Assembly: GCA_903870275.1 (NCBI GenBank)
Contig: CAIQCK010000107.1
Location: 50,411 to 114,410, forward strand
Source: an uncultured bacterium
Lineage (GTDB): Bacteria; Verrucomicrobiota; Verrucomicrobiia; CAIQCK01
DNA: 64,000 bases
Direction of reading: 5' to 3'
Shown: positions 18,701 to 26,570 of the stretch, piece after piece
How positions within the stretch are numbered: the first letter of the stretch is position 1
Layout: each line of letters starts with the position of its first letter
Made by a program: the position numbers and the translations under genes
Notes under the pieces: generated by a model
The model's database searches: none
What the model was told of the DNA's origin: nothing
The model's input: the letters and a program-made list of their open reading frames with translations, nothing else

Positions 18701-21016
18701 ACTGTTGCCGCTGGAGTTGGGCGGGCCGTAGCCGGCCGCGTCGCCCACGATCACATCGTAAGCGTTGCTCCAGAGCGAGCCGCTGCCCGTGACCAGCACC
18801 GAGTTGCCGCCGCCGCCGCTGCTGCCGTCGTAACCGACATAGCCGTAGCCGTTGAGGACTTTGCCGCCGTTGGAGATGACCAGGCTGTTGCTGGAACCAG
18901 AGTTACCGACATACAGATCGCCGCTGTTGTTCCAGACCGAGCCGGCTCCGGTGACGGTGACGGTGTTACTGCTGGAACCGGCATTAAAGCCGATGTAGCC
19001 GTCGGCGTTGAAGACTTGGCCGCCGCTGGCAATCGTCAGACTGTTGCCGGAGCCGCCGTCGCCGACGTAGAGAGCGCCGTTGTTGTTCCAAGCCGAGCCG
19101 GGACCGGTCACTAACACCGTGTTGTTGTTGCCGGTGGGAATATTGTCAATGTAGCCGTTGGCGTTGAAGACTTGGCCGCCGTTGGCGATGGTCAGGTTGT
19201 TGCCGGAGCCGTTGTTGCCGACAGTCAAATTACTGCTATTGCTCCAGACCGAGCCGGGGCCGGTGATGATGACGGAGTTGTTGATCGAATTGCTGTCGTA
19301 ACCGATATAACCGATGACGTTGAAAACCTGGCCGCCGTTGGCAACGGTCAACTGATTGAAAGAACCCGTGGAGCCAACGTAAAGGGCGCCACTGTTGCTC
19401 CAGACCGAGCCGGGGCCGCTGACGAGGACGGCGTTGTTGCTGGAGGAGACTGAGTTGCCCAGAATGCCATTGCCGGAGCCGAGGACCCTGCCGCCGTTGG
19501 TGATGGAGAGTTGGCTGAAGGAACCCGTGTCGCCCACCGTCACGATGCCGTTGAGGACGCCGCCGCCGCTCACCGTCAGCGTCCCGCCGTTGTTGATGAA
19601 ATTCGTCAGGTTGGCCACGGCCGTGCCGGAGATGTTCCACGCGCCGAAGTTGGTGGCGACGCTGACATCGTGCTCGCCGCCGCTGTGGTTGACGGTGCCG
19701 CTGGCCCGGTTGAGGAACACCGTGTCCTGGTTGGTGCCGCTCAGGAGCGTGAAGGTGCCGGTGTTGTCGTAAAACGCCGGGTCGAAGATGCCGCCGTTCT
19801 GGATGAAGGTGCCGCCATTGGTCACGACATTCACCGTCGCGAAGCCGCCATTCATGCTGAACAGGCTGAAGCCGCTGATGGTCAGCACGGGCGTGTTCAA
19901 CGTCGCGGAGTTGGTCAGGAAGGAGTGGGCGGCAACCGCCAGCCCGTTGGCAAACGTGTTGGTTCCCGTCGGGAGGTTCAACGAGGCCGCGTTGGTGCCG
20001 TCGCCAATGGCGAACGTCACGCCGTTGGAAACGAAGGAGCCGAGCGACGTGAGCGTCCCGCCGTTCAAGTTAACCACCCCGCTGGTGTTCGTGACTATCA
20101 ACGCATTCAGCATCAGCGTGCCGTTGTTCACGTTGAGCGCGTTAAAAGGTGAGTTGGTGCCTGCGATAAGGCCGCCGGCGTTGACGATGATTCCGACACC
20201 ATAACTGTTGGTTCCGGAAAGTGTCAGTGTGCCCGAACCGGTCTTGACCAGGCTGCCGCTAGAGTTCGTGCCGAAGCTGTAGTCGCCGAGTTGCGCCGGC
20301 TGGACCGCGCCGCCGATGAGCGAGATGGTTATGGCGCCGTTGGAAGTGTAGCCTGAACCGTAGCTGGTGATGAAAATATTGGTCACCTGGCCGAAATGAA
20401 TGCTGCCCGGCGAGAGGTCAACCTGCGCGACGGCCGTGGCACCCGTGCCGGAGCCGCCGACAATCTGGACGATCGGCGCGCCGATGTAACCGCTGCCGCC
20501 ATTGGCAACGGCGATGTTGGTGATACCGTAACCAGTGGCTGCAACAAAGGATTGTGTGAGGGTGATCGCACTGAATGAGGAATCTATGACCGCGCCGCCT
20601 TGATAAATGACCGCGGCCGAAAAGTTGGACAGGTAGGTCATGCCGCTGCCAACGTTGGCTTGCAGCGTGCCGCCGTTGAAGTTAAATATGGCGTTGGACA
20701 CCATGAGACCCGCACCCGCGTTGGTCGCGCCGAAATAGCTGCCGTTCCCTGCGACTGTCATGGTGCCGCCGCTGAGGAGGTTGACGGTATTGAAGCAGCC
20801 GCCAGCGGTATTCGTTAAAATCATGGTGCCGCCGATACTGATAGTTCCGCCGACGCTATTGCTGTCCCCCGCGCGCGCCTTGCCGCTGAGCAGAACGCCG
20901 AGCAAAGCGGCGAGCAGCAGGACGGCGCAGGGCCGTTGGTGGATGCGATGGCGCAAGCGGCGCGAGGGCAGAGTATGGGCGGGTTCGATAGAGCGGTGGC
21001 TCGGATATGAAAGCAT
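15776..21016 (-). CDS. giant autotransporter (type Va) with T5SS/PEP-CTERM-associated repeats
   Basis: 1,746 residues. An extended signal peptide (RPCAVLLLAALLGVLLSGKARA) leads into a Gly/Asn/Ser/Thr-rich passenger. Near residues 60-500 it has autotransporter beta-strand repeats (GTLTLSGTNSYGVGIIVNAG). It then has nine units of the T5SS/PEP-CTERM repeat type (VTGPGSVWSN, LYVGxxGSxNxLTIAxGG). The C-terminal 280 residues form the outer-membrane barrel (WGVFVEGAGQFVGV onward) and end in aromatic GVRFSF, as expected for Bam-inserted barrels. The passenger is likely a surface-exposed beta-helix for adhesion. AAGGAG lies 8 nt before the ATG. Upstream are a 21-bp tandem repeat and a hairpin. Confidence 0.92.
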   Translation of the reverse strand: MLSYPSHRSIEPAHTLPSRRLRHRIHQRPCAVLLLAALLGVLLSGKARAGDSNSVGGTISIGGTMILTNTAGGCFNTVNLLSGGTMTVAGNGSYFGATNAGAGLMVSNAIFNFNGGTLQANVGSGMTYLSNFSAAVIYQGGAVIDSSFSAITLTQSFVAATGYGITNIAVANGGSGYIGAPIVQIVGGSGTGATAVAQVDLSPGSIHFGQVTNIFITSYGSGYTSNGAITISLIGGAVQPAQLGDYSFGTNSSGSLVKTGSGTLTLSGTNSYGVGIIVNAGGLIAGTNSPFNALNVNNGTLMLNALIVTNTSGVVNLNGGTLTSLGSFVSNGVTFAIGDGTNAASLNLPTGTNTFANGLAVAAHSFLTNSATLNTPVLTISGFSLFSMNGGFATVNVVTNGGTFIQNGGIFDPAFYDNTGTFTLLSGTNQDTVFLNRASGTVNHSGGEHDVSVATNFGAWNISGTAVANLTNFINNGGTLTVSGGGVLNGIVTVGDTGSFSQLSITNGGRVLGSGNGILGNSVSSSNNAVLVSGPGSVWSNSGALYVGSTGSFNQLTVANGGQVFNVIGYIGYDSNSINNSVIITGPGSVWSNSSNLTVGNNGSGNNLTIANGGQVFNANGYIDNIPTGNNNTVLVTGPGSAWNNNGALYVGDGGSGNSLTIASGGQVFNADGYIGFNAGSSSNTVTVTGAGSVWNNSGDLYVGNSGSSNSLVISNGGKVLNGYGYVGYDGSSGGGGNSVLVTGSGSLWSNAYDVIVGDAAGYGPPNSSGNSLTVTNGGVVLAGGNLYVGYYGSSNTLTIASGGVVMDNIGYVGLNGNLGGGGNSVLVTGSGSLWSNAADVVVGGYNGNGPPTSDRNSLTVTNGGMVLAGGDLYVGMYGSSNTLTIAGGGRVANGNGYIGYDGSFGGGNNSVLVTGSGSLWSNAYDVVVGDADGYGPPNSSRNSLTVTNGAVVLAGGDLYVGKFGSSNTLTIAGGGQVFNSTGYIGLSGNSGGGGNSVLVTGSGSLWSNAYDVILGDINGASGNSLMVTNGGVVLAGGNLTVGFYGYSNSVTIANGGQVFDVNGMIGTLSNYNSVLVTGPGSVWSNSGSLSVGNFGSSNSVTIANGGTVMATNVVIGNNPSTGNFITVSGGYLYATNGAGTGALDVRNGTLNMNGGAVTADLFYATNGANSAVNLNGGTLSVGAATVSNSVPFLIGDGVSAAALLLRSGANSFANDLVVRNNATLTIFNTVNVGGNFTQNLGGTLVVEFGGSAPGQYGYLNIAGTANLTGMVEAVGFNGFTPTNGMQLTFLHAAGGWTNGFSSFTNLTTQTALTASLIYPDANDAAVKWNITFTPYALTPNQSAVANALNSELNNPRMAPLITYLSGLPTGLLPAAFDSLSPQGFTAMPLVGAGTANTQAGNLQSRFGALRNGVGGGFNGGLSLFDPSGVMDWVNQQPRFASMLPMEQELAMTKETLTSGIMRRSTDNPWGVFVEGAGQFVGVNANQNASGYHVTSAGLTVGMDRQVLDPTTYPHDQLVVGVAMGYANSSTYLANNSRVDVNGAQGNVYGLWFKDGWHAEAMGGGGANIYDTKRRVLGQDATGSPQGYDLQGMLGGGYDWHIGEWTFGPRASAQYTTVNIDGFTESGSLAPLTIGSQSMDSLLTQVGMHVSRQFAVEKTLWIPDLSLAWQHESMDSVTAVNSQFANGSGNIFSSQGVPLGRDSAVVGLGLTVQWSKDLATYITYGTELMRNNYSVQNVSAGVRFSF
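17930..18835 (-). repeat. four near-identical ~256-261 bp repeats inside the autotransporter gene
   Basis: The block encoding VLVTGSGSLWSNA followed by a V(I/V)(V/L)GD segment, NSLTVTNGG and LAGG(N/D)LYVG recurs with starts near 17992, 18248, 18507 and 18768. The DNA is much more alike here than in the rest of the passenger, so unequal crossing-over could change copy number. Confidence 0.8.
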
Positions 21017-21069
21017 GGGCTGACTCCTTGAATCAGGTTTTTACCCCTATTGCGAGTTTGGAGTCCAGT

Positions 21070-21111
21070 ACAAACGGGAGTGGGCCAATCACAAACGGGA
21101 GTGGGCCAATC
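21070..21111. repeat. perfect 21-bp tandem direct repeat upstream of the autotransporter
   Basis: The unit acaaacgggagtgggccaat plus a final c occurs twice back to back (21070-21090 and 21091-21111). It lies about 55-95 bp upstream of the autotransporter ATG, a position suited to a repeated regulator site. Confidence 0.7.
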
Positions 21112-21144
21112 CGTTGGCGGCTGGGGAAAAGCCACACGAAACGC

Positions 21145-21180
21145 GGACATTTACTCCGAAGGACTTCGGAATAAATGTCC
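21145..21180 (-). terminator. strong hairpin beyond the TIM-barrel gene
   Basis: Arms 21145-21161 and 21164-21180 pair at 16 of 17 positions with a 2-nt loop. The hairpin lies 62 bp after the stop of the leftward TIM-barrel gene and upstream of the autotransporter, so it probably ends that transcript. It lacks a T-run, so it may instead act as an RNA-stabilising end or a repeat. Confidence 0.55.
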
Positions 21181-21242
21181 GCATCAAACAACGACTGCCG
21201 TGGCGGATAGGAGTGTCCGCCTTGCGATCCGCGCCGTGCGCG

Positions 21243-22220
21243 TCAGGCGAGGCTCTTCAGCATCTCGATCTCTTTCTTGAGCACACCGGGCTGCTGTTCC
21301 ACCGGGAAATGCCTCAGGCACTCGTTTTCGAGGCAGAGGTCGCCCTGATAGTTCGCCTTGCGCAGGATCGCCACAACGCGCTTGTAGTCAATGTCGCCTT
21401 CGTAGATCGGCGCGGCGTATTTGGCGTATTCCCAACCCATCGGCCGGCGGACGTTCCGCTTGTCCGCCGGGTAGCGGACGCTCTTGCAGTGCGTGTGGAA
21501 AACGCGCGGCGCGAACTTTTCGTAGTAGCCGTAGATTTCGTCCAGCGCCCAGCCATACCAATAGAAGTTCAACGCGTCGAGCGTTAGCCCAAGGCGCGGC
21601 GAGCCGACGCCGGCGAACAGTTTGTCCAGAAACGCCGGGTCGTTGCTGGTCTTGCTGTGGTTCTCGATGGCGAACCGCACGGACGTGCCCTCGGCCGCGT
21701 CGCACATCTGTTTGCAGACCTTGACGGCATGCGGCAGGAACTCGTCGGTCGCCATCTTGTGCGCGACGACGTCAATGCGGATGGCCTTCACGCCGAGCTT
21801 TTCCGCGACGGGCACCACTTTTCGCATCAGCGCCACTTCCTGCTCCGGCCGCTCCTCGAACTTGGTATAGGTGCAGAACGCCGTGATGACCGCGCCGTGG
21901 GCGGCCAGGTCGCCGGCCAGCGCCTTGACGTCGTCGTCGGTGGCGATGCCGTATTTCTTTTCCGGATGATATAGCCCCGGGCACGCCAGCGTGTCGTTCA
22001 ACGACACTTCGGCAGCGTTGATGCCGAGGAACTGCATCGCGGCCCAGCAATCGGGCTGGCCCGTGGCTTTCAGGTGCGAGTCGCGGCAGGCCACGGTCAG
22101 GCGGCGGCTTCCGCCGGCGCTGTCGGTGGTTTTGCAGGCGGCGGCGAATCCGCCGGCCAGCGCGAGGCCGGCGGCGGCGTGCAGGAAATGGCGGCGTGAA
22201 ACAGGGTGGTCAGTTGGCAT
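21243..22220 (-). CDS. exported TIM-barrel sugar phosphate isomerase/epimerase family protein
   Basis: About 325 residues from the ATG at 22220, which has GAGGAG 7 nt upstream. A Tat-like signal (SRRHFLHAAAGLALAGG) ends at AAACK, so a Tat lipoprotein is possible. The body is a xylose-isomerase-like TIM barrel: FLGINAAEVSLNDT, AHGAVITAFCTYT, LGVKAIRIDVVAH, VRFAIENHSKT (metal Glu), LGLTLDALNFYWYG, VFHTHCKSVRY (His ligand) and YQGDLCLENEC (last Glu). These are the expected metal-site strands. Relatives isomerise or epimerise keto sugars and often pair with Gfo/Idh/MocA oxidoreductases, which this window has in abundance. It stands alone, with a hairpin after its stop. Confidence 0.87.
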   Translation of the reverse strand: MPTDHPVSRRHFLHAAAGLALAGGFAAACKTTDSAGGSRRLTVACRDSHLKATGQPDCWAAMQFLGINAAEVSLNDTLACPGLYHPEKKYGIATDDDVKALAGDLAAHGAVITAFCTYTKFEERPEQEVALMRKVVPVAEKLGVKAIRIDVVAHKMATDEFLPHAVKVCKQMCDAAEGTSVRFAIENHSKTSNDPAFLDKLFAGVGSPRLGLTLDALNFYWYGWALDEIYGYYEKFAPRVFHTHCKSVRYPADKRNVRRPMGWEYAKYAAPIYEGDIDYKRVVAILRKANYQGDLCLENECLRHFPVEQQPGVLKKEIEMLKSLA

Positions 22221-22389
22221 GGCAGGACTCCTCATCTTCATGTTCGATTGCGGCTCCGGGTTCAACGGCTTCGGATTCATAGGTTCACCCGCGGTTCGAG
22301 TGACGGGCGCATCCTACGCCGGCCGGCGGTCGCGGCGCTACACGAAAGCCTACGCCCACTGGTATTTTCCCGACGCGCGCCGGGAGAGA

Positions 22390-22455
22390 TTCACCGCAGA
22401 GGCGCAGAGAGCGCAGAGAGGAAACCCTCAGCGTCCTCTGCGCCTCTGCGGTGAA
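22390..22455. repeat. 20-bp perfect inverted repeat (CTCTGCG family)
   Basis: ttcaccgcagaggcgcagag at 22390-22409 is exactly complementary to 22436-22455, with a 26-bp loop containing more of the same motif. Elements of this sequence type are common intergenic repeats in bacteria. It lies between two divergent genes, upstream of the ArsR gene. Confidence 0.8.
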
Positions 22456-22521
22456 CTTCCGCTTCTGCATGTTTGCGGCGTGACAAGACGCCAGCCGCTT
22501 GCCTGCGGCGCAAAAACCGGT

Positions 22522-22839
22522 ATGATGGCACCGATGAAAGGCACTGATTGCATGGCCGTGTTGAAGGCGCTGAGCGAACCGACGCGCATGCGCATCGTCC
22601 GGCTGCTGCTGAAGCGGCCGCTGGGCGTGAACGACATTTCCGAGCGCCTCGGCGTCTCGCAATACAACACCTCCAAGCACCTGCGCATCCTGCGCGAGGC
22701 CGGCCTGCTGCAGACCGAGAAACAAGGCAAGCTCCGCCTCTACGGCATTGCCGCCGAACTCGCCGACCGTCTGGCGGCGAACAAGAACGTGCTCGAACTC
22801 GACTGCTGCACGTTCCGGTTCGACAAACTGCCGAAGTAG
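22522..22839 (+). CDS. ArsR/SmtB-family transcriptional regulator
   Basis: 105 residues from the ATG at 22522 (ATGs at 22525 and 22534 are also possible; no clear ribosome site). A winged helix fills the protein: LKALSEPTRMRIVRLLL (helix 1-2), LGVNDISERLGVSQYNTSKHLRILREAGLL (recognition helix), GKLRLYGIA (wing). It lacks the CVC metal motif of arsenic-type ArsR; a CC pair near the C-terminus (LELDCCTFRFDKL) may be the effector site. It begins a rightward set with an exported protein, a COG0523 GTPase and an aquaglyceroporin, which it probably controls. Metal or metalloid sensing is likely; zinc or arsenite are the leading candidates. Confidence 0.85.
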   Translation: MMAPMKGTDCMAVLKALSEPTRMRIVRLLLKRPLGVNDISERLGVSQYNTSKHLRILREAGLLQTEKQGKLRLYGIAAELADRLAANKNVLELDCCTFRFDKLPK

Positions 22840-22913
22840 CCGGGAGCGGCTCGTTCGACATCACCGCCGGAAAAAGAATTGACGCCGCGTCACATGTATG
22901 CACACTTGCGCAT

Positions 22914-23663
22914 ATGTTCCCATTGAGAAACACGCGGCGCGGCCCGGCCGTCGCACGCCCTCGCTCCAGGGCAACAAGCTTGCGATGGGCCCGCCTCGTG
23001 ACGGGTGTGCTGGCCTGCCTCCTGCCGGCGGTGGCGCTGGCTACTTCCAGCGGCCTCAATAACATCCCGACGGCCGACACCACGGACAACCAGACGTTGG
23101 TGCTTCAAAACTATGAAACACTCGGGCCGGGCCGGACGCCGGACTACTCCGGTGGTTTCAAGATGGGCCTCTCGCCGTGGGACCAGCGATTCGAGGTCGG
23201 CGCGGACGGCCACATGGCGCCCGGCGATCCGGGCCTGTTGGTCCTGCAGGGCAAATATGCTGTTCAGCCGTGGGAGAAGTGGCCGACATTCTGCGTGGGC
23301 GTCGCCAACGTGGCCGTCACGGACAGGGACAAGGCGGGCGATCCGTTTTCGTATGCTGTGGCCTCCTACGACGTGAACGGCTGGTTCCGGTTGCACGGCG
23401 GCTACGGCTTCCAGACCGACAACAGCACGCCACTGCTGGGTATTGACTCGACGTTCAAAGTCTTGAATCGTTCTTTGATGGTGTGCGTGGATGCGATCCA
23501 GATTCAGGATCAGCGCCAGTGGATGCCGAGCTTCGGCATCAAGTATTTTTTCCATCGCCATTGGGCGCTGGAAACGTGGACCAATTTACCGCTCGACCAG
23601 GGCAGGCCGAGCGTGGTGTTGAAACTGAACTTTATTTGGCCCTTCGGTCCGGAGAAAAAATAA
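22914..23663 (+). CDS. exported beta-rich hypothetical protein, probably outer-membrane or periplasmic
   Basis: 249 residues. After a basic N-terminus comes a signal peptide (RLVTGVLACLLPAVALA). The mature protein has alternating strand-like segments: QTLVLQNYETLGPG, DQRFEVGADGHMAPG, LLVLQGKYAVQPWEKW, GWFRLHGGYGFQTDN, PSFGIKYFFHRHWALETW and SVVLKLNFIWPFG. This is what is expected of a small barrel or porin-like protein. I do not recognise a named family. The stop is 2 bp before the GTPase start, so the two are coupled. Context suggests a role in metal or metalloid handling at the envelope. Confidence 0.75.
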   Translation: MFPLRNTRRGPAVARPRSRATSLRWARLVTGVLACLLPAVALATSSGLNNIPTADTTDNQTLVLQNYETLGPGRTPDYSGGFKMGLSPWDQRFEVGADGHMAPGDPGLLVLQGKYAVQPWEKWPTFCVGVANVAVTDRDKAGDPFSYAVASYDVNGWFRLHGGYGFQTDNSTPLLGIDSTFKVLNRSLMVCVDAIQIQDQRQWMPSFGIKYFFHRHWALETWTNLPLDQGRPSVVLKLNFIWPFGPEKK

Positions 23664-23665
23664 CC

Positions 23666-24808
23666 ATGAGTACGACCCAACAACCCAACGCGTCCAATGG
23701 CGGCAAAGCCCGCTACATCATGATCGGCGGTTTCCTTGGCGCGGGCAAAACCACCGCCGTCGGCCGGCTCGCGCGGCAGCTTACCGACGGCGGCATGCGC
23801 GTCGGCCTCATCACCAACGACCAGGGCCGCGAGCTGGTGGACACGCTGACGCTGCGCGCGCAGGGCTTCGAGACGGCGGAAATCCTCGGCGGCTGCTTCT
23901 GCTGCCGGTTCAACTCGCTCATCGAGGCCTCGCAGAAGCTTTGCGCCAAAACGCGGCCGGACGTGTTCATCGCCGAGCCGGTGGGCAGTTGCACCGATTT
24001 GGTCGCGACGGTCACGTATCCTCTGCGGCGGCTCTACGGCGACGACTTCACCGTCGCGCCCGTGAGCGTGATGGTGGACCCGGTTCGCGCGCTGCGCGTG
24101 CTCGGCGTGGAAAAGGGCGGCGGCTTCTCCGAAAAGGTGGCCTACATCTACGCCAAACAGCTTGAAGAAGCCGATCTGATCGTCATCAACAAGAGCGACC
24201 TGCTCGACGCGGCGCGGTTGAAAGCGTTGCGCGCCGCGCTCGCGGCGAAGTTTCCGCGCACCGAAGTCCTGGCGGTGTCGGCGCGCCGGGGTACCAACCT
24301 CGACGCGTGGTTCGCCCGGCTCACGAGCGAGACGCAGGCCGCGCGGCGGACGATGGAGGTGGACTACGACCTCTACGCCGACGGCGAGGCGCTGATGGGC
24401 TGGCTCAACTGCACCGTCCGGCTCACGGCGACGAAGTTGTTCGACGCCGACAGCCTGCTGCAACAGCTCGCCGGGGAAATCCAGAAGCGTCTGCAAGCGC
24501 AGCAGGCGGAGATCGCGCACCTCAAGATGACCTTCAGCGCCGACGGCGATCATGTGGCGGTGGCGAACTTGGTGCGCAACGATTTCGTGCCGGAGCTTTC
24601 GTTGAAACTGGGCGAGCCGGTCAAGGAAGGCGAACTGATCGTCAATCTGCGAGCCGAGGCCTCGCCCGACGCGCTGGCCGCGACCGTCAAGGAATCCGTG
24701 CCGGCGATAGCTGCGAAGTTCCCGACGCTGCAAGCGACGCTGGATCACTTGGAACATTTCCGCCCCGGCCGGCCAAACCCGACTCACCGCGACCAACAGG
24801 CAGTCTGA
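23666..24808 (+). CDS. COG0523 (CobW/YjiA-type) metallochaperone GTPase
   Basis: 380 residues. Walker A GGFLGAGKTT (about residues 21-30), the family's metal-binding CxCC motif in GGCFCCRF (about 75-82), Walker B-like VFIAEPVGSC and the guanine-specificity motif NKSDLL (about 174-179). A C-terminal half of about 190 residues follows, differing from the classic CobW_C domain. Members use GTP to load a metal, often zinc or cobalt, into clients. The start is 2 bp after the previous stop, with GGAG from that gene's last codons as ribosome site. The partner set (ArsR, exported barrel-like protein, aquaglyceroporin) is unusual and hints at metal homeostasis under ArsR control. Confidence 0.88.
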   Translation: MSTTQQPNASNGGKARYIMIGGFLGAGKTTAVGRLARQLTDGGMRVGLITNDQGRELVDTLTLRAQGFETAEILGGCFCCRFNSLIEASQKLCAKTRPDVFIAEPVGSCTDLVATVTYPLRRLYGDDFTVAPVSVMVDPVRALRVLGVEKGGGFSEKVAYIYAKQLEEADLIVINKSDLLDAARLKALRAALAAKFPRTEVLAVSARRGTNLDAWFARLTSETQAARRTMEVDYDLYADGEALMGWLNCTVRLTATKLFDADSLLQQLAGEIQKRLQAQQAEIAHLKMTFSADGDHVAVANLVRNDFVPELSLKLGEPVKEGELIVNLRAEASPDALAATVKESVPAIAAKFPTLQATLDHLEHFRPGRPNPTHRDQQAV

Positions 24809-24829
24809 GCGTTGCGTGAGGACTCTGCG

Positions 24830-25639
24830 ATGAAACGGCTTCCAAAATGGTTCACCGGCGAGTTCTTCGGTACGTTCCTACTTGTTTTCTTCGGCTGCGG
24901 CAGCGTCTGCACGGCGGTGACGACCGGCGCGCAGGTCGGCGTTTTCCAGGTCGCCATCGTCTGGGGCCTCGGCATTGCCACGGCCATCTACCTGACCGGC
25001 GCGTTGAGCGGCGCGCACCTGAACCCGGCCGTGACCGTGAGCATGGCGGCATGGTCGGACTTTCCGAAATCGCGGGTGCTGCCCTACATCGCCGCGCAGA
25101 TGCTTGGCGCGTTTATGGCGTCGGCGGCGCTGTATCTTGTTTTCGGCAATGCGTTGGGGGAATTTGAGCGCGCCAACGGCATTGTGCGCGGCGCGCCCGG
25201 CAGCGAGGCTAGCGCGATGGTTTTTGGCGAATATTTTCCCTCGCCCGGCGGCAAACCGCTCACCGCCGCCGCCCGGGCACGTATGAGCGCGCCGGCGGCA
25301 TTTGGCGCGGAAGTCCTTGGCACGGCGGTGTTACTGCTGGTCATTTTTTGCGCCACGGACGAACGCAACCGGTCGCGTCCGCAAGTCCTTACGGCCGCGA
25401 GCATTGGCCTGACGGTCACACTGCTGATCTCACTTCTGGGACCGTTGACGATGGCGTGCTTCAACCCGGCGCGCGATTTGGCGCCGCGGGTGTTTTCGTC
25501 GCTTGCGGGATGGGGCGGCATGCCATTTCGTTTGAACGGGCAAGGCTGGTGGACGGTCTATATCGCCGCGCCTCTGCTGGGCGGGTTGCTGGGAGGGGCG
25601 GTGTACCGTGTCTTTTTCAAGCCGGCCTACCGGGATTGA
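24830..25639 (+). CDS. MIP-family aquaglyceroporin
   Basis: 269 residues from the ATG at 24830 (TGAGGA about 8 nt upstream); a TTG at 24812 is a less likely start. Six membrane segments and both half-helix NPA motifs are visible: GAHLNPAVTV (about residue 67) and ACFNPARDLAP (about 208, with the Asp typical of glycerol-type channels). The loop between the halves is longer than in water channels, also pointing to the GlpF class. Such channels carry glycerol, urea or arsenite. In some bacteria an aquaglyceroporin under ArsR control serves as the arsenite exit; this locus, headed by ArsR, fits that idea without proving it. Confidence 0.88.
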   Translation: MKRLPKWFTGEFFGTFLLVFFGCGSVCTAVTTGAQVGVFQVAIVWGLGIATAIYLTGALSGAHLNPAVTVSMAAWSDFPKSRVLPYIAAQMLGAFMASAALYLVFGNALGEFERANGIVRGAPGSEASAMVFGEYFPSPGGKPLTAAARARMSAPAAFGAEVLGTAVLLLVIFCATDERNRSRPQVLTAASIGLTVTLLISLLGPLTMACFNPARDLAPRVFSSLAGWGGMPFRLNGQGWWTVYIAAPLLGGLLGGAVYRVFFKPAYRD

Positions 25640-25759
25640 GAAGGCTGGCGGGAAAGACCGGAGCCCGAAAAACGGAAAAATAGTCATAGACTAGTTTGGT
25701 GCCGCCATGTAAATTGCGCGCCTAACTTTGACCAAAAAAACGACGGTTAGGAGAACATT

Positions 25760-26080
25760 ATGTCAGAACTGATAAACAAACTCGTGGTTCCGGTCAGCGT
25801 CGTCTTGGCGCTCATCGGCGTCATCATGGCCTGGTCGCGCGGCAGTGCCAACGCCCAGCTTTTGGAGGAAGCGCGCCAAAACTCGATGATCGCCCAGCAA
25901 GTGCAACTTCAACAGGCGGTCTATCAACGGCTGTCGCAGGAACTGCTGGTTTACAGCCGTCAGCAGCCGGCGATTGATCCCGTGCTTCAGGCGTTCGGCT
26001 TGAAGCCGCAGCCCGCGCAGCCGGCCCAGCCGTCGGCCCGTCCGTCAACTACGCCGTCCACCCCTGCTCCCCGCCGCTAA
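25760..26080 (+). CDS. small membrane-anchored hypothetical protein
   Basis: 106 residues. One N-terminal membrane segment (VVPVSVVLALIGVIMAW) is followed by a helical, Gln-rich stretch (AQLLEEARQNSMIAQQVQLQ), probably a coiled coil, and a Pro/Ala-rich tail. TTAGGAGAAC lies close upstream of the ATG. It is 12 bp ahead of a second protein of the same plan, so they are probably co-expressed and may interact. Function unknown. Confidence 0.75.
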   Translation: MSELINKLVVPVSVVLALIGVIMAWSRGSANAQLLEEARQNSMIAQQVQLQQAVYQRLSQELLVYSRQQPAIDPVLQAFGLKPQPAQPAQPSARPSTTPSTPAPRR

Positions 26081-26092
26081 TTGGATAAGAAC

Positions 26093-26494
26093 ATGAGCCA
26101 ACCCATTTCTAAATCTTCCAACGACTCGCTGATTCTTGGTCTCAGCGTCACTGTCCTCGCCGTTCTGGTGTTTGTCCTGAGCTACCGGGTCAGTTCGTAC
26201 GTCTCGTTGCAAAACGACAACCTCAACGCCAGCATCCAGAACATGAAGCGGCAGCTCGAGCAGAGCAAGCCGATGATCGAGGCCTACGGGAACTTCCGCA
26301 ACGCGCTGTTGCAATACGTCCAGAAGACCGGTGACGGCGCCGTGCTGCAGCGCATGGCTTACTACGGCATCGTTCAAGTGAAGCAACAGGAAGGCCAGCC
26401 AGCCGCGCCCGGAGCGGCTCAACCTGCGACCTCGGCTGCGCCGACGTCATCCAGCGCGCCTGCGGCGCCACCCGCGTCGTCAACCACGCGCTAA
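26093..26494 (+). CDS. small membrane-anchored hypothetical protein with coiled coil
   Basis: 133 residues. A single membrane helix (LILGLSVTVLAVLVFVLSY) is followed by a predicted coiled coil (DNLNASIQNMKRQLEQSK), a short globular part and an Ala/Pro/Ser-rich tail. It is the same plan as the previous gene, which ends 12 bp upstream, suggesting an ancient duplication or a heteromeric pair. Function unknown. Confidence 0.75.
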   Translation: MSQPISKSSNDSLILGLSVTVLAVLVFVLSYRVSSYVSLQNDNLNASIQNMKRQLEQSKPMIEAYGNFRNALLQYVQKTGDGAVLQRMAYYGIVQVKQQEGQPAAPGAAQPATSAAPTSSSAPAAPPASSTTR

Positions 26495-26570
26495 ATAAGC
26501 GGCGCAGCGGAATTGCTGCGCGGCTCGTGTCCGTCACGGCGGGCGACAGATGCCCACGTGATCCCGTCTT

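Noticed and set aside
16004..19114. 1,036-codon open frame on the plus strand
   Set aside because: It lies wholly antisense to the autotransporter repeats. Its length comes from the repeated, GC-rich codons of the minus strand, and its product has no domain-like pattern.
17660..19480. CRISPR-like or other non-coding repeat array
   Set aside because: The repeats are in frame, encode glycine-rich beta-strand units and vary in length; there are no spacers of constant size and no cas genes.
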